Shown piece after piece: positions 1-8,259 of a DNA stretch of 64,000 bases (positions are counted from its first letter, which is position 1; each line of letters begins with the position of its first letter). This DNA comes from Pseudomonadota bacterium (lineage in GTDB: Bacteria; Pseudomonadota; Alphaproteobacteria; SHVZ01): the NCBI GenBank assembly GCA_016195085.1, contig JACQAG010000038.1, positions 47,264 to 111,263 on the forward strand. The letters are read 5' to 3'. A program made the translations under genes and the position numbers. The notes beneath the pieces were generated by a model. The model ran no database searches. It was not told where the DNA came from and worked only from the letters and a program-made list of their open reading frames with translations.

Positions 1-291
1 CTGTCGCGGCTCGACCCGAGCGGCGTACAGACGCTGCTGCGCACCGTGGACAAGAGCAAGCTGGCGATCGCGCTCAAGGGCGCCTCCGAGCAGCTCCGCG
101 ACATGTTCTTCTCCAACATGTCCGAACGGGCAGGAAAGCTGCTCCGCGAGGACATGGCCTCCATGGGCCCGATCCGCTTGAAGGAGGTGGACGAGGCGCA
201 GACGACGATGGTTACCCTCGCCAAGGATCTCGCCTCGCGCGGCGAGATCGTGCTGTCCGACAATCAGGGCGGCGACGAGCTCGTATACTGA
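1..291 (+). CDS. fliG: Flagellar motor switch protein FliG, C-terminal part (5' truncated by window)
   Basis: The reading frame is open from the first base of the window and ends with TGA at 289-291. The 96 visible residues match the C-terminal domain of Fli[14 protein letters not shown], the [14 protein letters not shown] helix, and the [13 protein letters not shown] segment. In the family this domain carries the charged helix that contacts the MotA stator and generates torque in the cytoplasmic C-ring. The start and the N-terminal and middle domains lie outside the window. No other flagellar gene follows, so this is the end of a flagellar operon or an isolated gene. Confidence 0.9.
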   Translation: MSRLDPSGVQTLLRTVDKSKLAIALKGASEQLRDMFFSNMSERAGKLLREDMASMGPIRLKEVDEAQTTMVTLAKDLASRGEIVLSDNQGGDELVY

Positions 292-330
292 GCGCACCCG
301 CTCGCACCCTGACCCACGGATAGGCCCACC

Positions 331-618
331 ATGGCAAAGCCAATAAAGAAACCGCCGCACGCCCCGACCCCGAGCAGGCCGAGCGGCATTCAGCGGCTGC
401 GCACTCACATTCCGACCATGACCGATGCGGAGCTGGTGACGCTCCGAGAGAATGCGGAGCGGCTGGCGAAGCCGGTCGAGAATGCGAACGCGGAAAAGGA
501 CAAGCAGGTGGCGACCGCCTGGGAAGTCATTTCCCTGGTCGATGTCGAAGTCGGCAATCGCAAGCACCAAAAGCCCCCGGCGCCGGCGCGGCGCAGCGCC
601 AAGAGCCCGGCGCCGTAG
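331..618 (+). CDS. Small hypothetical protein, proline- and lysine-rich ends
   Basis: A 95-residue protein of unrecognised family. It has a basic, proline-rich N-terminus (MAKPIKKPPHAPTP), a central acidic/helical stretch (TMTDAELVTLRENAERL) and a basic Pro/Ala tail. No signal peptide, membrane segment or cysteine motif is visible. The composition suggests a small nucleic-acid-associated or disordered protein, but nothing proves a function. It starts 39 bases after fliG on the same strand and may be co-transcribed. A GC-rich palindromic element follows. Confidence 0.5.
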   Translation: MAKPIKKPPHAPTPSRPSGIQRLRTHIPTMTDAELVTLRENAERLAKPVENANAEKDKQVATAWEVISLVDVEVGNRKHQKPPAPARRSAKSPAP

Positions 619-746
619 GACGGCGCAGGGGCGTCCCGGCGCCCGCCTCTCTCACTGCTCAGAGTCTTTGCGCCCCACCTCCGGCGGTCGCTAGAGCCTT
701 GCGCGTGCCGCACGCTCCCAGCGCTGGGAATCGCAAGTGCGCAAGA

Positions 747-848
747 CACCCCCCTCCCTATCCCTCCCCCGCAAGGGGGGAGGGACTACAATAGCGACGC
801 AGCAGCGTACCCCCTCCCCCTCGACGGGGGAGGGTTGGGGAGGGGGTG
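747..848. repeat. GC-rich palindromic intergenic element, copy 1
   Basis: Two C-run/G-run hairpins in tandem: the first has a GCAA loop and the second a TCGA loop, separated by about 22 bases. The outer ends (CACCCCCCTCCC and GGGGAGGGGGTG) are themselves complementary. Related elements lie at 5092-5198, 10409-10569, 18836-18999 and 58158-58265. This copy sits between convergent genes (the small hypothetical and the GST), where it could also stop transcription. It is a REP/BIME-like non-coding repeat by appearance. Confidence 0.75.
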
Positions 849-903
849 GCTCCCGAGTCTGCAAAAGTTGGTACCAGGCGACGAAACTCGCGTTCGTCCG
901 CAC

Positions 904-1515
904 CTATTCCGCATATCGCTGCCGCACGGCGACGGCGGCTGGCCGCGCGTAGCAGCGCGTCAGCCAGTCGTGAACATGGCGATGGCGGGCCACATCGAGC
1001 TGCTTTGACCGAGAGGGCGAAAGCACCGCCGCGACATTGAGGTCGCCCACGGTGAAATGCCCGCCCACCAGCCAGGCGCGTTCCGCGAGAGCGCGGTCGA
1101 GGGTTGCGAGCGCGGCACGAATGACCGGCTCGGCCCGATCGCCGATGGCGGTGCGCACATCCGAGAGAAGCACGTCGCGCTGCACCCATGGCTCGAGATG
1201 GGCGTTCGCCCAAAGGCTCCAGCGCCAGGCATCCGCCTCCCCTTCGAGCGCGCTTGGATAGAGCGGCTCCGTGCCACCGGCTCCATACCTCTTCGCTAGG
1301 TAGAGATTGATCGCGAGCGACTCAGATAGCGGGAAGTCGCCATCGCAAATCGCCGGAATGGCGCCCGCAGGATTGATGTTGAGGAAATCCGGCTGCTTCA
1401 GCGCCGGATCATCATGGGCATATGGAATATGCGTGTAGCGGAGGCCAAGCTCTTCCGCCATCCACAAGACCCGCATGGTGCGGGAACGGGGTGAGCCGTA
1501 GATGACCAGCGCCAT
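904..1515 (-). CDS. Glutathione S-transferase family protein
   Basis: A 203-residue cytosolic GST. The thioredoxin-like N-terminal domain starts MALVIYGSPRSRTMRVLWMAEEL, with the glutathione-binding cis-proline segment NPAGAIPAI and the SLAINLYLAKRYG helix at about residues 50-80. An all-helical C-terminal domain follows. The start at 1515 fits the family's beta-strand start; an in-frame codon 21 bases upstream would add MQMAESP. The substrate cannot be read from sequence. Its neighbour upstream is a TetR regulator on the same strand, 90 bases away. Confidence 0.85.
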   Translation of the reverse strand: MALVIYGSPRSRTMRVLWMAEELGLRYTHIPYAHDDPALKQPDFLNINPAGAIPAICDGDFPLSESLAINLYLAKRYGAGGTEPLYPSALEGEADAWRWSLWANAHLEPWVQRDVLLSDVRTAIGDRAEPVIRAALATLDRALAERAWLVGGHFTVGDLNVAAVLSPSRSKQLDVARHRHVHDWLTRCYARPAAVAVRQRYAE

Positions 1516-1605
1516 TGGGCTTTCTGCCATCTGCAATCCCAGTCGTCAATGCGAACGAGCTGGTTCGGATGGCGCTTCGAGCTTTGGGCTCCGACTCGTC
1601 CGCCA

Positions 1606-2316
1606 CTATCCCGATCGTCCTCGCCGAGGCAGGCACCCCCGCAGCACCAGCCTGGTGATGGTCTCCGTCGCCTGCTCGAAGTCGGCGTCGTCGAGACGCT
1701 CGCGGCCGAGCACGGCGCGGACCTGCACCTCGAAGTCGGCATAGTGCTGGGTCATGGCCCAGAGCTGGAAGATGAGGTGCGTCGGATCGATCGGCGCCAT
1801 TCGGCCGCCTCTGATCCAGTCCCGCATGACCGCCGCCTTCGCCTCCACTCGCCGGCGGAGCTCGCCCGCGAGGTAGCCGTCGAGGAAGCGGGCGCCATGC
1901 AGGATCTCGTTCGCGAACACCTTGGAGGCGTTCGGACGCAGCCTCGACCAGCGCATCTTCGCTTCGACGTATTCACCGAGCGCCTCTTCCGGATCGCGGC
2001 CGGGCTCGATGCGGTCGAGCTCGTCCAGCCAGAGCGCCAGCACGTTCCTCAAGACGGCGCGATAGAGATCCGCCTTGGTGCGGAAATAGTAGTGCAAATT
2101 CGCCTTCGGCAGCTTCGCGCTCGCGGCGATCGCCTGGGTGGTGGCGCCGGCGAAGCCGCGCTCGGCGAATACCGTCTCCGCCGCTTCCAAGAGCTTGGCG
2201 ATGTTCGCCTCACGGATTTCCCCACCCTTTCCCGCACTTCTGCCGGGGCGCCCTTGGCGCGCGATGGGCCGTCCGGCCGGTTTGCCCAAGTTACGGGCGT
2301 GTTGCCGCTTCAACAT
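1606..2316 (-). CDS. rutR: TetR-family regulator of the RutR (pyrimidine utilization) type
   Basis: A 236-residue TetR-family protein. After a basic N-terminal tail, the helix-turn-helix spans about residues 35-80 (AAETVFAERGFAGATTQAI..., NLHYYFRTKADLY). The NLHYYF recognition helix and the following VLRNVLALWLDEL segment resemble RutR/YcdC, whose C-terminal domain binds uracil or thymine. It is divergent from preT, and the 100-base gap holds a RutR-type operator at 2364-2379 about 48 bases upstream of this start, so autoregulation together with repression of preTA is likely. The orthology is inferred from motif, context and operator, not from an alignment. Confidence 0.75.
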   Translation of the reverse strand: MLKRQHARNLGKPAGRPIARQGRPGRSAGKGGEIREANIAKLLEAAETVFAERGFAGATTQAIAASAKLPKANLHYYFRTKADLYRAVLRNVLALWLDELDRIEPGRDPEEALGEYVEAKMRWSRLRPNASKVFANEILHGARFLDGYLAGELRRRVEAKAAVMRDWIRGGRMAPIDPTHLIFQLWAMTQHYADFEVQVRAVLGRERLDDADFEQATETITRLVLRGCLPRRGRSG

Positions 2317-2363
2317 GCAGTCAGGTCTCGCGGTCTGCGACGCAAAATCTCTCGCGTCCGATC

Positions 2364-2379
2364 TTGACCATTTGGTCAG
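2364..2379. promoter_or_regulatory. RutR-type operator overlapping the preT promoter
   Basis: TTGACCA-TT-TGGTCAG is an inverted repeat matching the published E. coli RutR consensus TTGACCAnnTGGTCAA at all but the last base. Its left half (TTGACC, 2364-2369) can serve as a -35 box, with TACGCT at 2388-2393 as -10 after 18 bases, giving a transcript start near 2400. A repressor here would block the promoter, with relief by uracil or thymine as in the known family. The TTG at 2364 is therefore not a credible start codon for preT. Confidence 0.75.
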
Positions 2380-2417
2380 ATTTTCGCTACGCTGTCATCA
2401 AGAAGAGCCCGCCGGCG

Positions 2418-3809
2418 ATGAGTCCGAGCGTGACCCAAGCCCAAACCAGGGATGTGCCGATGGCTGACGCGGGAGACATCGCGGCGGGTCGCCTCCCCGC
2501 CGACGAGATCGACAGGAATTTCGCGGACGTCCATCCGCCGCTCGACCGCAAGCGGGCGCTGGTGGAGGCGAGCCGCTGCTATTTCTGCTACGACGCGCCC
2601 TGCGCCAGCGCCTGCCCCACGGGCATCGACATCCCCGGCTTCATCCGCAAGATCGCCACTGACAACCTCAAGGGGGCGGCGGTCACCATCCTCGAAGAGA
2701 ACATCATGGGCGGGGCCTGCGCGCGCGTGTGCCCGGTCGAGATCCTGTGCGAGGCGGCCTGCGTGCGCGAGGCGCAGGAGGCGAAGCCGGTCAGCATCGG
2801 CGCCTTGCAGCGCTACGCAACCGATGCGCTCTTTGAGCGGGGCGAGCAGCCGTTCCGGCGGAAACCGCCCTCGGGCAAGCGCGTGGCCGTGGTCGGCGCC
2901 GGGCCGGCCGGCATGGCCTGCGCCCACCGCCTGGCGATGCTGGGCCACGACGTCACCGTGTTCGAGGCCAAGGCGAAGGCGGGCGGGCTCAACGAGCATG
3001 GCGTCGCCGCCTACAAGGTGCCGGAAGACTTTGCCCAGAAGGAGATCGCCTTCATCCTCGCTCTCGGCGGCATTCGCATCGAGCACGGCAAGGCGCTGGG
3101 GCGCGAGGTCACGCTGGCCCAGCTCCGCCGCGAGTTCGCCGCGGTGTTCCTCGGCATCGGGCTCGCCGGGACGAACGCGCTCGGGCTCGAAGACGAGACG
3201 ATGACCGGCGTTATCGACGCGGTCGCCTATATCGAAGGCTTGCGCCAGGCACCCGCCAAGAGCCGGCTCGAGATCGGCCGCCGCGTGGTCGTCATCGGCG
3301 GCGGCAACACCGCCATCGACATCGCCGTCCAGGCGAAGCGCCTCGGCGCCGAGGAGGTGACCATCGTCTATCGCCGCGGCGCCGACAAGATGAGCGCCAC
3401 CCACCACGAGCAGGATTTCGCCCAGGTGAACGGTGTTTCGATCAAGCACTGGGCCCGGCCGGTCAGGCTGGTGGGCTACCGCGGCTCTCTCAAGGAGGTC
3501 GAGTTCGAGTACACCCAGCTCGATGGTGAAGGCCGGCTCATGGGCACCGGCGACCGCTTCCTCTTGCTGGCGGACCAGCTGTTCAAAGCGATCGGGCAGA
3601 GCTTCGTGCCGGGCCCGCTTGGCAACGGCACGGCCGAGCCGCTCGAGCTCAAGGACGGGCGGCTCCAGGTCAACGCCGACCGGCAGACCTCGCTCGCCAA
3701 TGTCTGGGCCGGCGGGGATGCCGTGCCCGGCCCGGATCTGACGGTGAGCGCCGTCCAGGACGGCAAGATCGCCGCCCATGCGATCGATCGTTTCCTCGGC
3801 TCCGCCTAG
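2418..3809 (+). CDS. preT: NAD(P)-dependent dihydropyrimidine dehydrogenase, electron-transfer subunit PreT
   Basis: The flavin/NAD(P)H subunit of bacterial dihydropyrimidine dehydrogenase, first step of reductive uracil/thymine breakdown. With the start at 2418 it has 463 residues. N-terminal cysteine clusters for iron-sulfur centres lie at about residues 54-66 (CYFCYDAPCASAC) and 101-115 (CARVCP...C...C). The FAD motif GAGPAG is at 160-165 and the NADPH motif GGGNTA at 294-299, as in glutamate-synthase small-subunit folds. ATG at 2418 has AGAAGAG upstream; ATG at 2460 is an alternative. The upstream in-frame TTG lies inside the operator. It is followed 12 bases later by preA. Confidence 0.93.
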   Translation: MSPSVTQAQTRDVPMADAGDIAAGRLPADEIDRNFADVHPPLDRKRALVEASRCYFCYDAPCASACPTGIDIPGFIRKIATDNLKGAAVTILEENIMGGACARVCPVEILCEAACVREAQEAKPVSIGALQRYATDALFERGEQPFRRKPPSGKRVAVVGAGPAGMACAHRLAMLGHDVTVFEAKAKAGGLNEHGVAAYKVPEDFAQKEIAFILALGGIRIEHGKALGREVTLAQLRREFAAVFLGIGLAGTNALGLEDETMTGVIDAVAYIEGLRQAPAKSRLEIGRRVVVIGGGNTAIDIAVQAKRLGAEEVTIVYRRGADKMSATHHEQDFAQVNGVSIKHWARPVRLVGYRGSLKEVEFEYTQLDGEGRLMGTGDRFLLLADQLFKAIGQSFVPGPLGNGTAEPLELKDGRLQVNADRQTSLANVWAGGDAVPGPDLTVSAVQDGKIAAHAIDRFLGSA

Positions 3810-3821
3810 AGGAGAACGCAC

Positions 3822-5090
3822 ATGGCCGACCTCCGCACTCGCTTCGCCGGTATTGCCTCGCCCAACCCGTTCTGGCTGGCCTCGGCTCCGCCCACGGACA
3901 AGGAGTACAACGTGGTGCGCGCGTTCAAGGCCGGCTGGGGCGGGGCGGTGTGGAAGACGCTGGGCGAGGATCCGCCGATCGTCAACACCGCGTCGCGCTA
4001 CGGCACCCTCGAAGTGGGCGGCATGCGCATGGTGGGGTTCAACAACATCGAGCTCATCACCGATCGGCCGCTCGAGGTCAATCTCCGCGAGATCGCCCAA
4101 GTGAAGCGCGCCTGGCCGGACCGGGCGCTCATCATCTCGCTCATGGTGCCGTGCGAGGAGGAGAGCTGGAAGCAGATCCTGAAGCGCGTCGAGGCGACCG
4201 GTGCCGACGGGGTCGAGCTGAATTTCGGCTGTCCCCACGGCATGTCCGAGCGCGGCATGGGCTCGGCGGTGGGACAGGTGCCGGACTATGTCGAGATGGT
4301 GACGCGCTGGTGCAAGGCGCATTCGCGCATGCCGGTCCTGGTCAAGCTCACTCCCAACATCACCAGCATCCTCGGGCCCGCCCGCGCCGCCAAGCGCGGC
4401 GGCGCCGACGGCGTCTCCTTGATCAACACCCTCAACTCGGTGATCGGCGTCGATCTCGACCAGATGGCGCCGATGCCGACGGTCGCCGGCAAGGGCACCC
4501 ATGGCGGCTATTGCGGGCCGGCGGTAAAGCCGATCGCCCTTCACATGGTGGCGGAGATCGCCCGCGATCCCGAATGCGCCGGGCTGCCCATCTCCGGCAT
4601 CGGCGGTATCGCCACCTGGCGGGACGCAGCCGAGTTCCTGGCGCTCGGCGCCTCCACCGTGCAGGTCTGCACCGCGGCCATGCATTACGGCTTCAAGATC
4701 GCCGACGATCTCGTCGACGGGCTCGGCAATTGGATGGACGAGAAAGGCTACGCCGACCTGGGCGGGCTGGTCGCGCGCGCGGTCCCCAACGTGACCGATT
4801 GGCAGCATCTCGATCTCAACTACAAGACCGTGGCGCGCATCGACCAGGACCTCTGCATCAAATGCGGCCTCTGCCACATCGCCTGCGAGGACACCTCCCA
4901 CCAGGCGGTCGCCCAGCACAAGAACGGCGCCGGGCGCCGCTACGAGGTGATCGACCAGGAATGCGTCGGCTGCAATCTCTGCATGCATGCCTGCCCGGTG
5001 ACCGGCTGCATCAGCATGGTGGAGATCGAAACCGGTCTCCCGACGGTCACCTGGAAGGAGCACCCCAACAACCCGATGCGGCGCGCATGA
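3822..5090 (+). CDS. preA: NAD-dependent dihydropyrimidine dehydrogenase subunit PreA
   Basis: The catalytic FMN subunit that reduces uracil/thymine to the 5,6-dihydro forms in the cytoplasm. The 422-residue protein has a dihydroorotate-dehydrogenase-like TIM barrel. The active-site loop GCPHGMSERGMG contains the family's catalytic cysteine, and GGIATWRDAAEFL is the phosphate-binding region. Two C-terminal 4Fe-4S motifs begin at residues 345 (CIKCGLCHIAC) and 381 (CVGCNLCMHAC). It pairs with preT directly upstream. A 107-base palindromic repeat separates it from the next gene of the same pathway. Confidence 0.95.
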   Translation: MADLRTRFAGIASPNPFWLASAPPTDKEYNVVRAFKAGWGGAVWKTLGEDPPIVNTASRYGTLEVGGMRMVGFNNIELITDRPLEVNLREIAQVKRAWPDRALIISLMVPCEEESWKQILKRVEATGADGVELNFGCPHGMSERGMGSAVGQVPDYVEMVTRWCKAHSRMPVLVKLTPNITSILGPARAAKRGGADGVSLINTLNSVIGVDLDQMAPMPTVAGKGTHGGYCGPAVKPIALHMVAEIARDPECAGLPISGIGGIATWRDAAEFLALGASTVQVCTAAMHYGFKIADDLVDGLGNWMDEKGYADLGGLVARAVPNVTDWQHLDLNYKTVARIDQDLCIKCGLCHIACEDTSHQAVAQHKNGAGRRYEVIDQECVGCNLCMHACPVTGCISMVEIETGLPTVTWKEHPNNPMRRA

Positions 5091-5091
5091 A

Positions 5092-5198
5092 ATGCCCCCA
5101 CCCCGGCCCTCCCCCGCCTTCGGCGAGGGAGGGGGTGACGATGCGTTTTCACTCCCTCCCCCATGCGTCAGCGTGGGGGAGGGCTGGGGTGGGGGCAT
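5092..5198. repeat. GC-rich palindromic intergenic element, copy 2
   Basis: The outer arms (5092-5115 and 5175-5198) are complementary at 23 of 24 positions: ATGCCCCCACCCC... against ...GGGGTGGGGGCAT. Inside are two shorter hairpins: CCCTCCCCCGCC-TTC-GGCGAGGGAGGG and CTCCCTCCCCCATGC/GCGTGGGGGAGGG. It starts 2 bases after the preA stop, inside a presumed operon, so it may affect mRNA stability or set the relative level of upstream and downstream genes. Confidence 0.85.
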
Positions 5199-5238
5199 CC
5201 GTCGATATCGGGGAATCATTCGTCACGAGAGGTAAGCG

Positions 5239-6492
5239 ATGACAGCGGCCAGCGCCGGCAAGAATCTCAGGATCAACGGCGAGCGCCTGTGGGCGAGCCT
5301 GATGGAGATGGCAAAGATCGGCGCCACCGAGAAGGGCGGGGTTTGCCGTCTGGCCCTGACCGATCTCGACCGGGAAGGCCGCGATCTCTTCGTCAAATGG
5401 GCGAAGGAGGCGGGCTGCTCGATCGCCATCGACCGCATCGGCAACATCTTCGCCCGCCGGCCCGGCCGCCAGGCGGATCTTCCGCCGGTCGGCACCGGCA
5501 GCCATCTGGATAGCCAGCCGACCGGCGGCAAGTTCGACGGGGTCTATGGCGTGCTGGCCGGGCTCGAGGTGATCCGCACCTTGAACGACCTCAACTACAC
5601 CACCAACGCGCCGATCGAGGTGGTGGTGTGGACCAACGAAGAAGGCTCGCGCTTCGCCCCCGCCATGGTGGCCTCCGGCGTGTTCGCCGGGGTTTTCACC
5701 GAGGAATACGGCTTGAGCCGCAAGGACCTCGACGGCAAGACCATGGGCGAGGAGCTGCAGCGCATCGGCTATGCGGGCGACCTCAAGGTCGGCGGCCGCG
5801 GCTTCGGCGCCTTCTTCGAGGCCCATATCGAGCAGGGCCCGATCCTGGAGGCGGAGAAGAAGACCATCGGCGTGGTCCAGGGCGCCCAGGGTCAGCGCTG
5901 GTACGAGGCGAATGTCACCGGCCAGGAGGCCCATGCCGGTCCGACGCCGATGCGCCGCCGCAAGGACGCGCTGCTGGGGGCCTCGCGCATGGTGCAAGAG
6001 GTGAACCGCATCGGCCTCGCCTACCAGCCCTTCGCCTGCGCTACGGTCGGCTTGATGCAGGTGAGCCCGAACTCGCGCAACACCATCCCGGGCAAGGTGT
6101 TCTTCACCATCGACTTCCGCCATCCCGACGACGCCACGCTCGGAAAGATGGACGGCGAGATGAGAGCGGCGACCAAGCGCATCGCCGACGAGATCGGCCT
6201 CGCCCTCGAGCTCGAGCAGATCTGGTATTCGCCGCCGGTCGCCTTCGACCAGAAATGCGTCGAGGCCGTCAGCAAGGGTGCGGCCACCCTGGGCCTTCCC
6301 AGCATGCAGATCGTGTCGGGCGCCGGGCACGACTCCTGCTACATCGCGCGGGTCGCCCCCACCGGCATGATCTTCGTGCCCTGCGAGGACGGCATTTCCC
6401 ACAACGAGGTGGAGAACGCCGAGCCGGCGGACATCGCGGCCGGGTGCGATGTGCTGCTGCACGCCATGGTCGACCGTGCCAACGCGCTCTGA
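5239..6492 (+). CDS. Zn-dependent carbamoylase/amidase (beta-ureidopropionase / N-carbamoyl amino acid hydrolase type)
   Basis: A 417-residue M20/M28-like amidase of the hydantoinase/carbamoylase family. Motifs seen: GSHLDSQPTGGKFDG (metal-binding His and Asp), WTNEEGSRFAPAM (Glu pair), EAHIEQGP (metal His), and a C-terminal AGHDSCYIA...SHNEVE. The central lid domain spans roughly residues 210-330. In this neighbourhood the likely reaction is hydrolysis of N-carbamoyl-beta-alanine or N-carbamoyl-beta-aminoisobutyrate, the third step after PreTA and dihydropyrimidinase. Allantoate or N-carbamoyl-L-amino acid hydrolase activity cannot be excluded from sequence. Confidence 0.88.
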   Translation: MTAASAGKNLRINGERLWASLMEMAKIGATEKGGVCRLALTDLDREGRDLFVKWAKEAGCSIAIDRIGNIFARRPGRQADLPPVGTGSHLDSQPTGGKFDGVYGVLAGLEVIRTLNDLNYTTNAPIEVVVWTNEEGSRFAPAMVASGVFAGVFTEEYGLSRKDLDGKTMGEELQRIGYAGDLKVGGRGFGAFFEAHIEQGPILEAEKKTIGVVQGAQGQRWYEANVTGQEAHAGPTPMRRRKDALLGASRMVQEVNRIGLAYQPFACATVGLMQVSPNSRNTIPGKVFFTIDFRHPDDATLGKMDGEMRAATKRIADEIGLALELEQIWYSPPVAFDQKCVEAVSKGAATLGLPSMQIVSGAGHDSCYIARVAPTGMIFVPCEDGISHNEVENAEPADIAAGCDVLLHAMVDRANAL

Positions 6493-6521
6493 GCCGGCCG
6501 GCTGAGGTGCAGACCGGGCGC

Positions 6522-7337
6522 ATGGCGGCCGCTTCAAGGATCGACCCCGCAGACGCATCGGCGCCGCTCGCCATCGACATGCACGGGTTGTCGCTCACCT
6601 ACGATGCGGGCGGCAGCGCGGTGGCCGCACTCGCCGACATCGATCTTGCGGTTCGCGCCGGCGAGTTCGTCACGCTGATTGGACCGTCGGGATGCGGCAA
6701 GACCACCTTGATGCGGGTGATCGCCGATCTGACGCAGCCGACCGAGGGTCGGATCAGCGTCAACGGCATGAGCCCGGCCGAGGCGCGGCTGGCGCGCGCC
6801 TATGGCTATGTGTTCCAGGCTCCGGCGCTCTACCCCTGGCGGACCGCGCGCGCCAACGTGATGCTGCCCTTGGAGATCCTGGGCATCACCCGCGAGGAGC
6901 GTCAGGCGCGCGCAGGGCGCTATCTGGCCATGGTCGGACTCGACGGCTTCGAGGACAAGTTCCCCTGGCAGCTCTCCGGCGGCATGCAGCAGCGGGTCTC
7001 GATCGCGCGCGCGCTCAGCTTCGAGCCGAAGCTCTTGCTGATGGACGAGCCCTTCGGCGCCTTGGACGAGATCACCCGCGACCATCTGAACGAGCAGCTC
7101 CTCCGGCTCTGGGAGCGCACGGGCAAGACCGTCATCTTCGTCACCCACTCGATCCAGGAGGCGGTGTTCCTGTCGAACCGCATCGTGGTGATGTCGCCGA
7201 GGCCCGGGCGCATCGTCGATATCATCGACAGCCATTTGCCGCCGGACCGGCTTCTGGACGTGCGCGAGACCGGCGAGTTCCTCGAGATCGCCCATCGCGT
7301 GCGCTTGGCGCTGCGCGCCGGCCACAGCTATGACTAG
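6522..7337 (+). CDS. ABC transporter ATP-binding protein (nitrate/sulfonate/taurine/pyrimidine type)
   Basis: A 271-residue ATPase of the SsuB/TauB group. Walker A GPSGCGKT is at residues 54-61, the signature LSGGMQQ at 151-157 and Walker B LLLMDEP at 171-177, followed by the H-loop FVTHSIQEAVFL. The start at 6522 leaves 29 bases after the hydrolase. A much longer upstream frame exists but is an antisense-like shadow over the hydrolase gene. The stop overlaps the permease start by 8 bases. It energises import by the two permeases and binding protein that follow, presumably of a pyrimidine or catabolic intermediate. Confidence 0.93.
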   Translation: MAAASRIDPADASAPLAIDMHGLSLTYDAGGSAVAALADIDLAVRAGEFVTLIGPSGCGKTTLMRVIADLTQPTEGRISVNGMSPAEARLARAYGYVFQAPALYPWRTARANVMLPLEILGITREERQARAGRYLAMVGLDGFEDKFPWQLSGGMQQRVSIARALSFEPKLLLMDEPFGALDEITRDHLNEQLLRLWERTGKTVIFVTHSIQEAVFLSNRIVVMSPRPGRIVDIIDSHLPPDRLLDVRETGEFLEIAHRVRLALRAGHSYD

Positions 7338-8259
7338 CCCGGCGCTTGCCACACGTCCGGATCCGGCGGGCTCGGCTCTGTTGCCGCGCTGGGCCCAAGA
7401 GCGGGCGCTGCCGCTCACGACCGTATTGGCCGCCCTCACCCTCCTCTGGTATCTCGCCGCCATCTGGCTGAACGCAGACTTGGCCGAGCAGAAGCTGTCG
7501 CGATCGGCACCGACTTGGACGACTGCCGAGCTCATCGACACGGCCTGGTCGCTCGATCGTCCGGTGCTGCCCACACCCGATCAGATCTGGGCGGAGTTCG
7601 CCGACTCCGTCTTCAATCGCGAGGTGACTTCGCGCCGCAGCCTCGTCTATCACGCCACGGTGACGGCCTCGGCCTCGATCATCGGCTTCGGCCTCGGCAT
7701 CGCCTTGGGCGTGCTGCTGGCGGTCGGGATCGTGCACCAGCGCACGCTCGATCGCAGCCTCCTGCCCTGGATCATTGCTTCGCAGACCGTGCCGATCCTC
7801 GCCATCGCGCCGATGATCATCGTCGTGCTCGCCAGCCTCGGCATGACCGGGCTGCTGCCGAAGGCGGTCATCTCCATGTATCTCTGCTTCTTTCCGGTGA
7901 CGATCGGCATGGTCAAGGGCTTGCGCGCACCCGACCCGCTCGAGCTCGACCTCATGGCGACATATTCCGCCTCCCCTCAGCAGGTCTTTTGGAAGCTCCG
8001 CTGGCCGTCCTCCCTCTCCTATCTCTTCGCCTCCCTCAAGGTCGCAATCGCCATCAGCCTGGTGGGCGCCATCGTCGGCGAGCTGCCGACAGGCGCCCAG
8101 GAGGGTATCGGGGCGCGGCTCCTGAGCGGCTCGTATTACGGCCAGACCGTGCAGATCTGGGCGGCGTTGCTGATGGCCTCGCTCCTCGGCCTGGTCCTCG
8201 TCGCCGCGGTCGGCGGGGCGGAACGCGTGACCCTCTCCCGGATGGGAGGGCGGCGATGA
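7330..8259 (+). CDS. ABC transporter permease (BPD family), first of pair
   Basis: A 309-residue inner-membrane permease with an N-terminal hydrophobic segment (TVLAALTLLWYLAAIW) and several further membrane helices. The cytoplasmic EAA-type loop is ELDLMATYSASPQQVFWKLRWPSSLSYLF. It overlaps the ATPase gene by 8 bases and shares an ATGA with the next permease. Two non-identical permeases in one cassette imply a heterodimeric channel. The substrate is inferred only from the pyrimidine-pathway neighbours. Confidence 0.9.
   Translation: MTSPALATRPDPAGSALLPRWAQERALPLTTVLAALTLLWYLAAIWLNADLAEQKLSRSAPTWTTAELIDTAWSLDRPVLPTPDQIWAEFADSVFNREVTSRRSLVYHATVTASASIIGFGLGIALGVLLAVGIVHQRTLDRSLLPWIIASQTVPILAIAPMIIVVLASLGMTGLLPKAVISMYLCFFPVTIGMVKGLRAPDPLELDLMATYSASPQQVFWKLRWPSSLSYLFASLKVAIAISLVGAIVGELPTGAQEGIGARLLSGSYYGQTVQIWAALLMASLLGLVLVAAVGGAERVTLSRMGGRR

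Noticed and set aside
2376..5219. 947-codon open frame on the minus strand across preT and preA
   Set aside because: It is antisense to two clearly recognisable enzymes with iron-sulfur and FAD motifs, and its translation is low-complexity (runs of D, H, R, G, A) as expected from the complement of GC-rich codons.
5628..6521. 298-codon N-terminal extension of the ABC ATPase
   Set aside because: It runs over the hydrolase gene in another frame; the ATPase domain fits a start at 6522.
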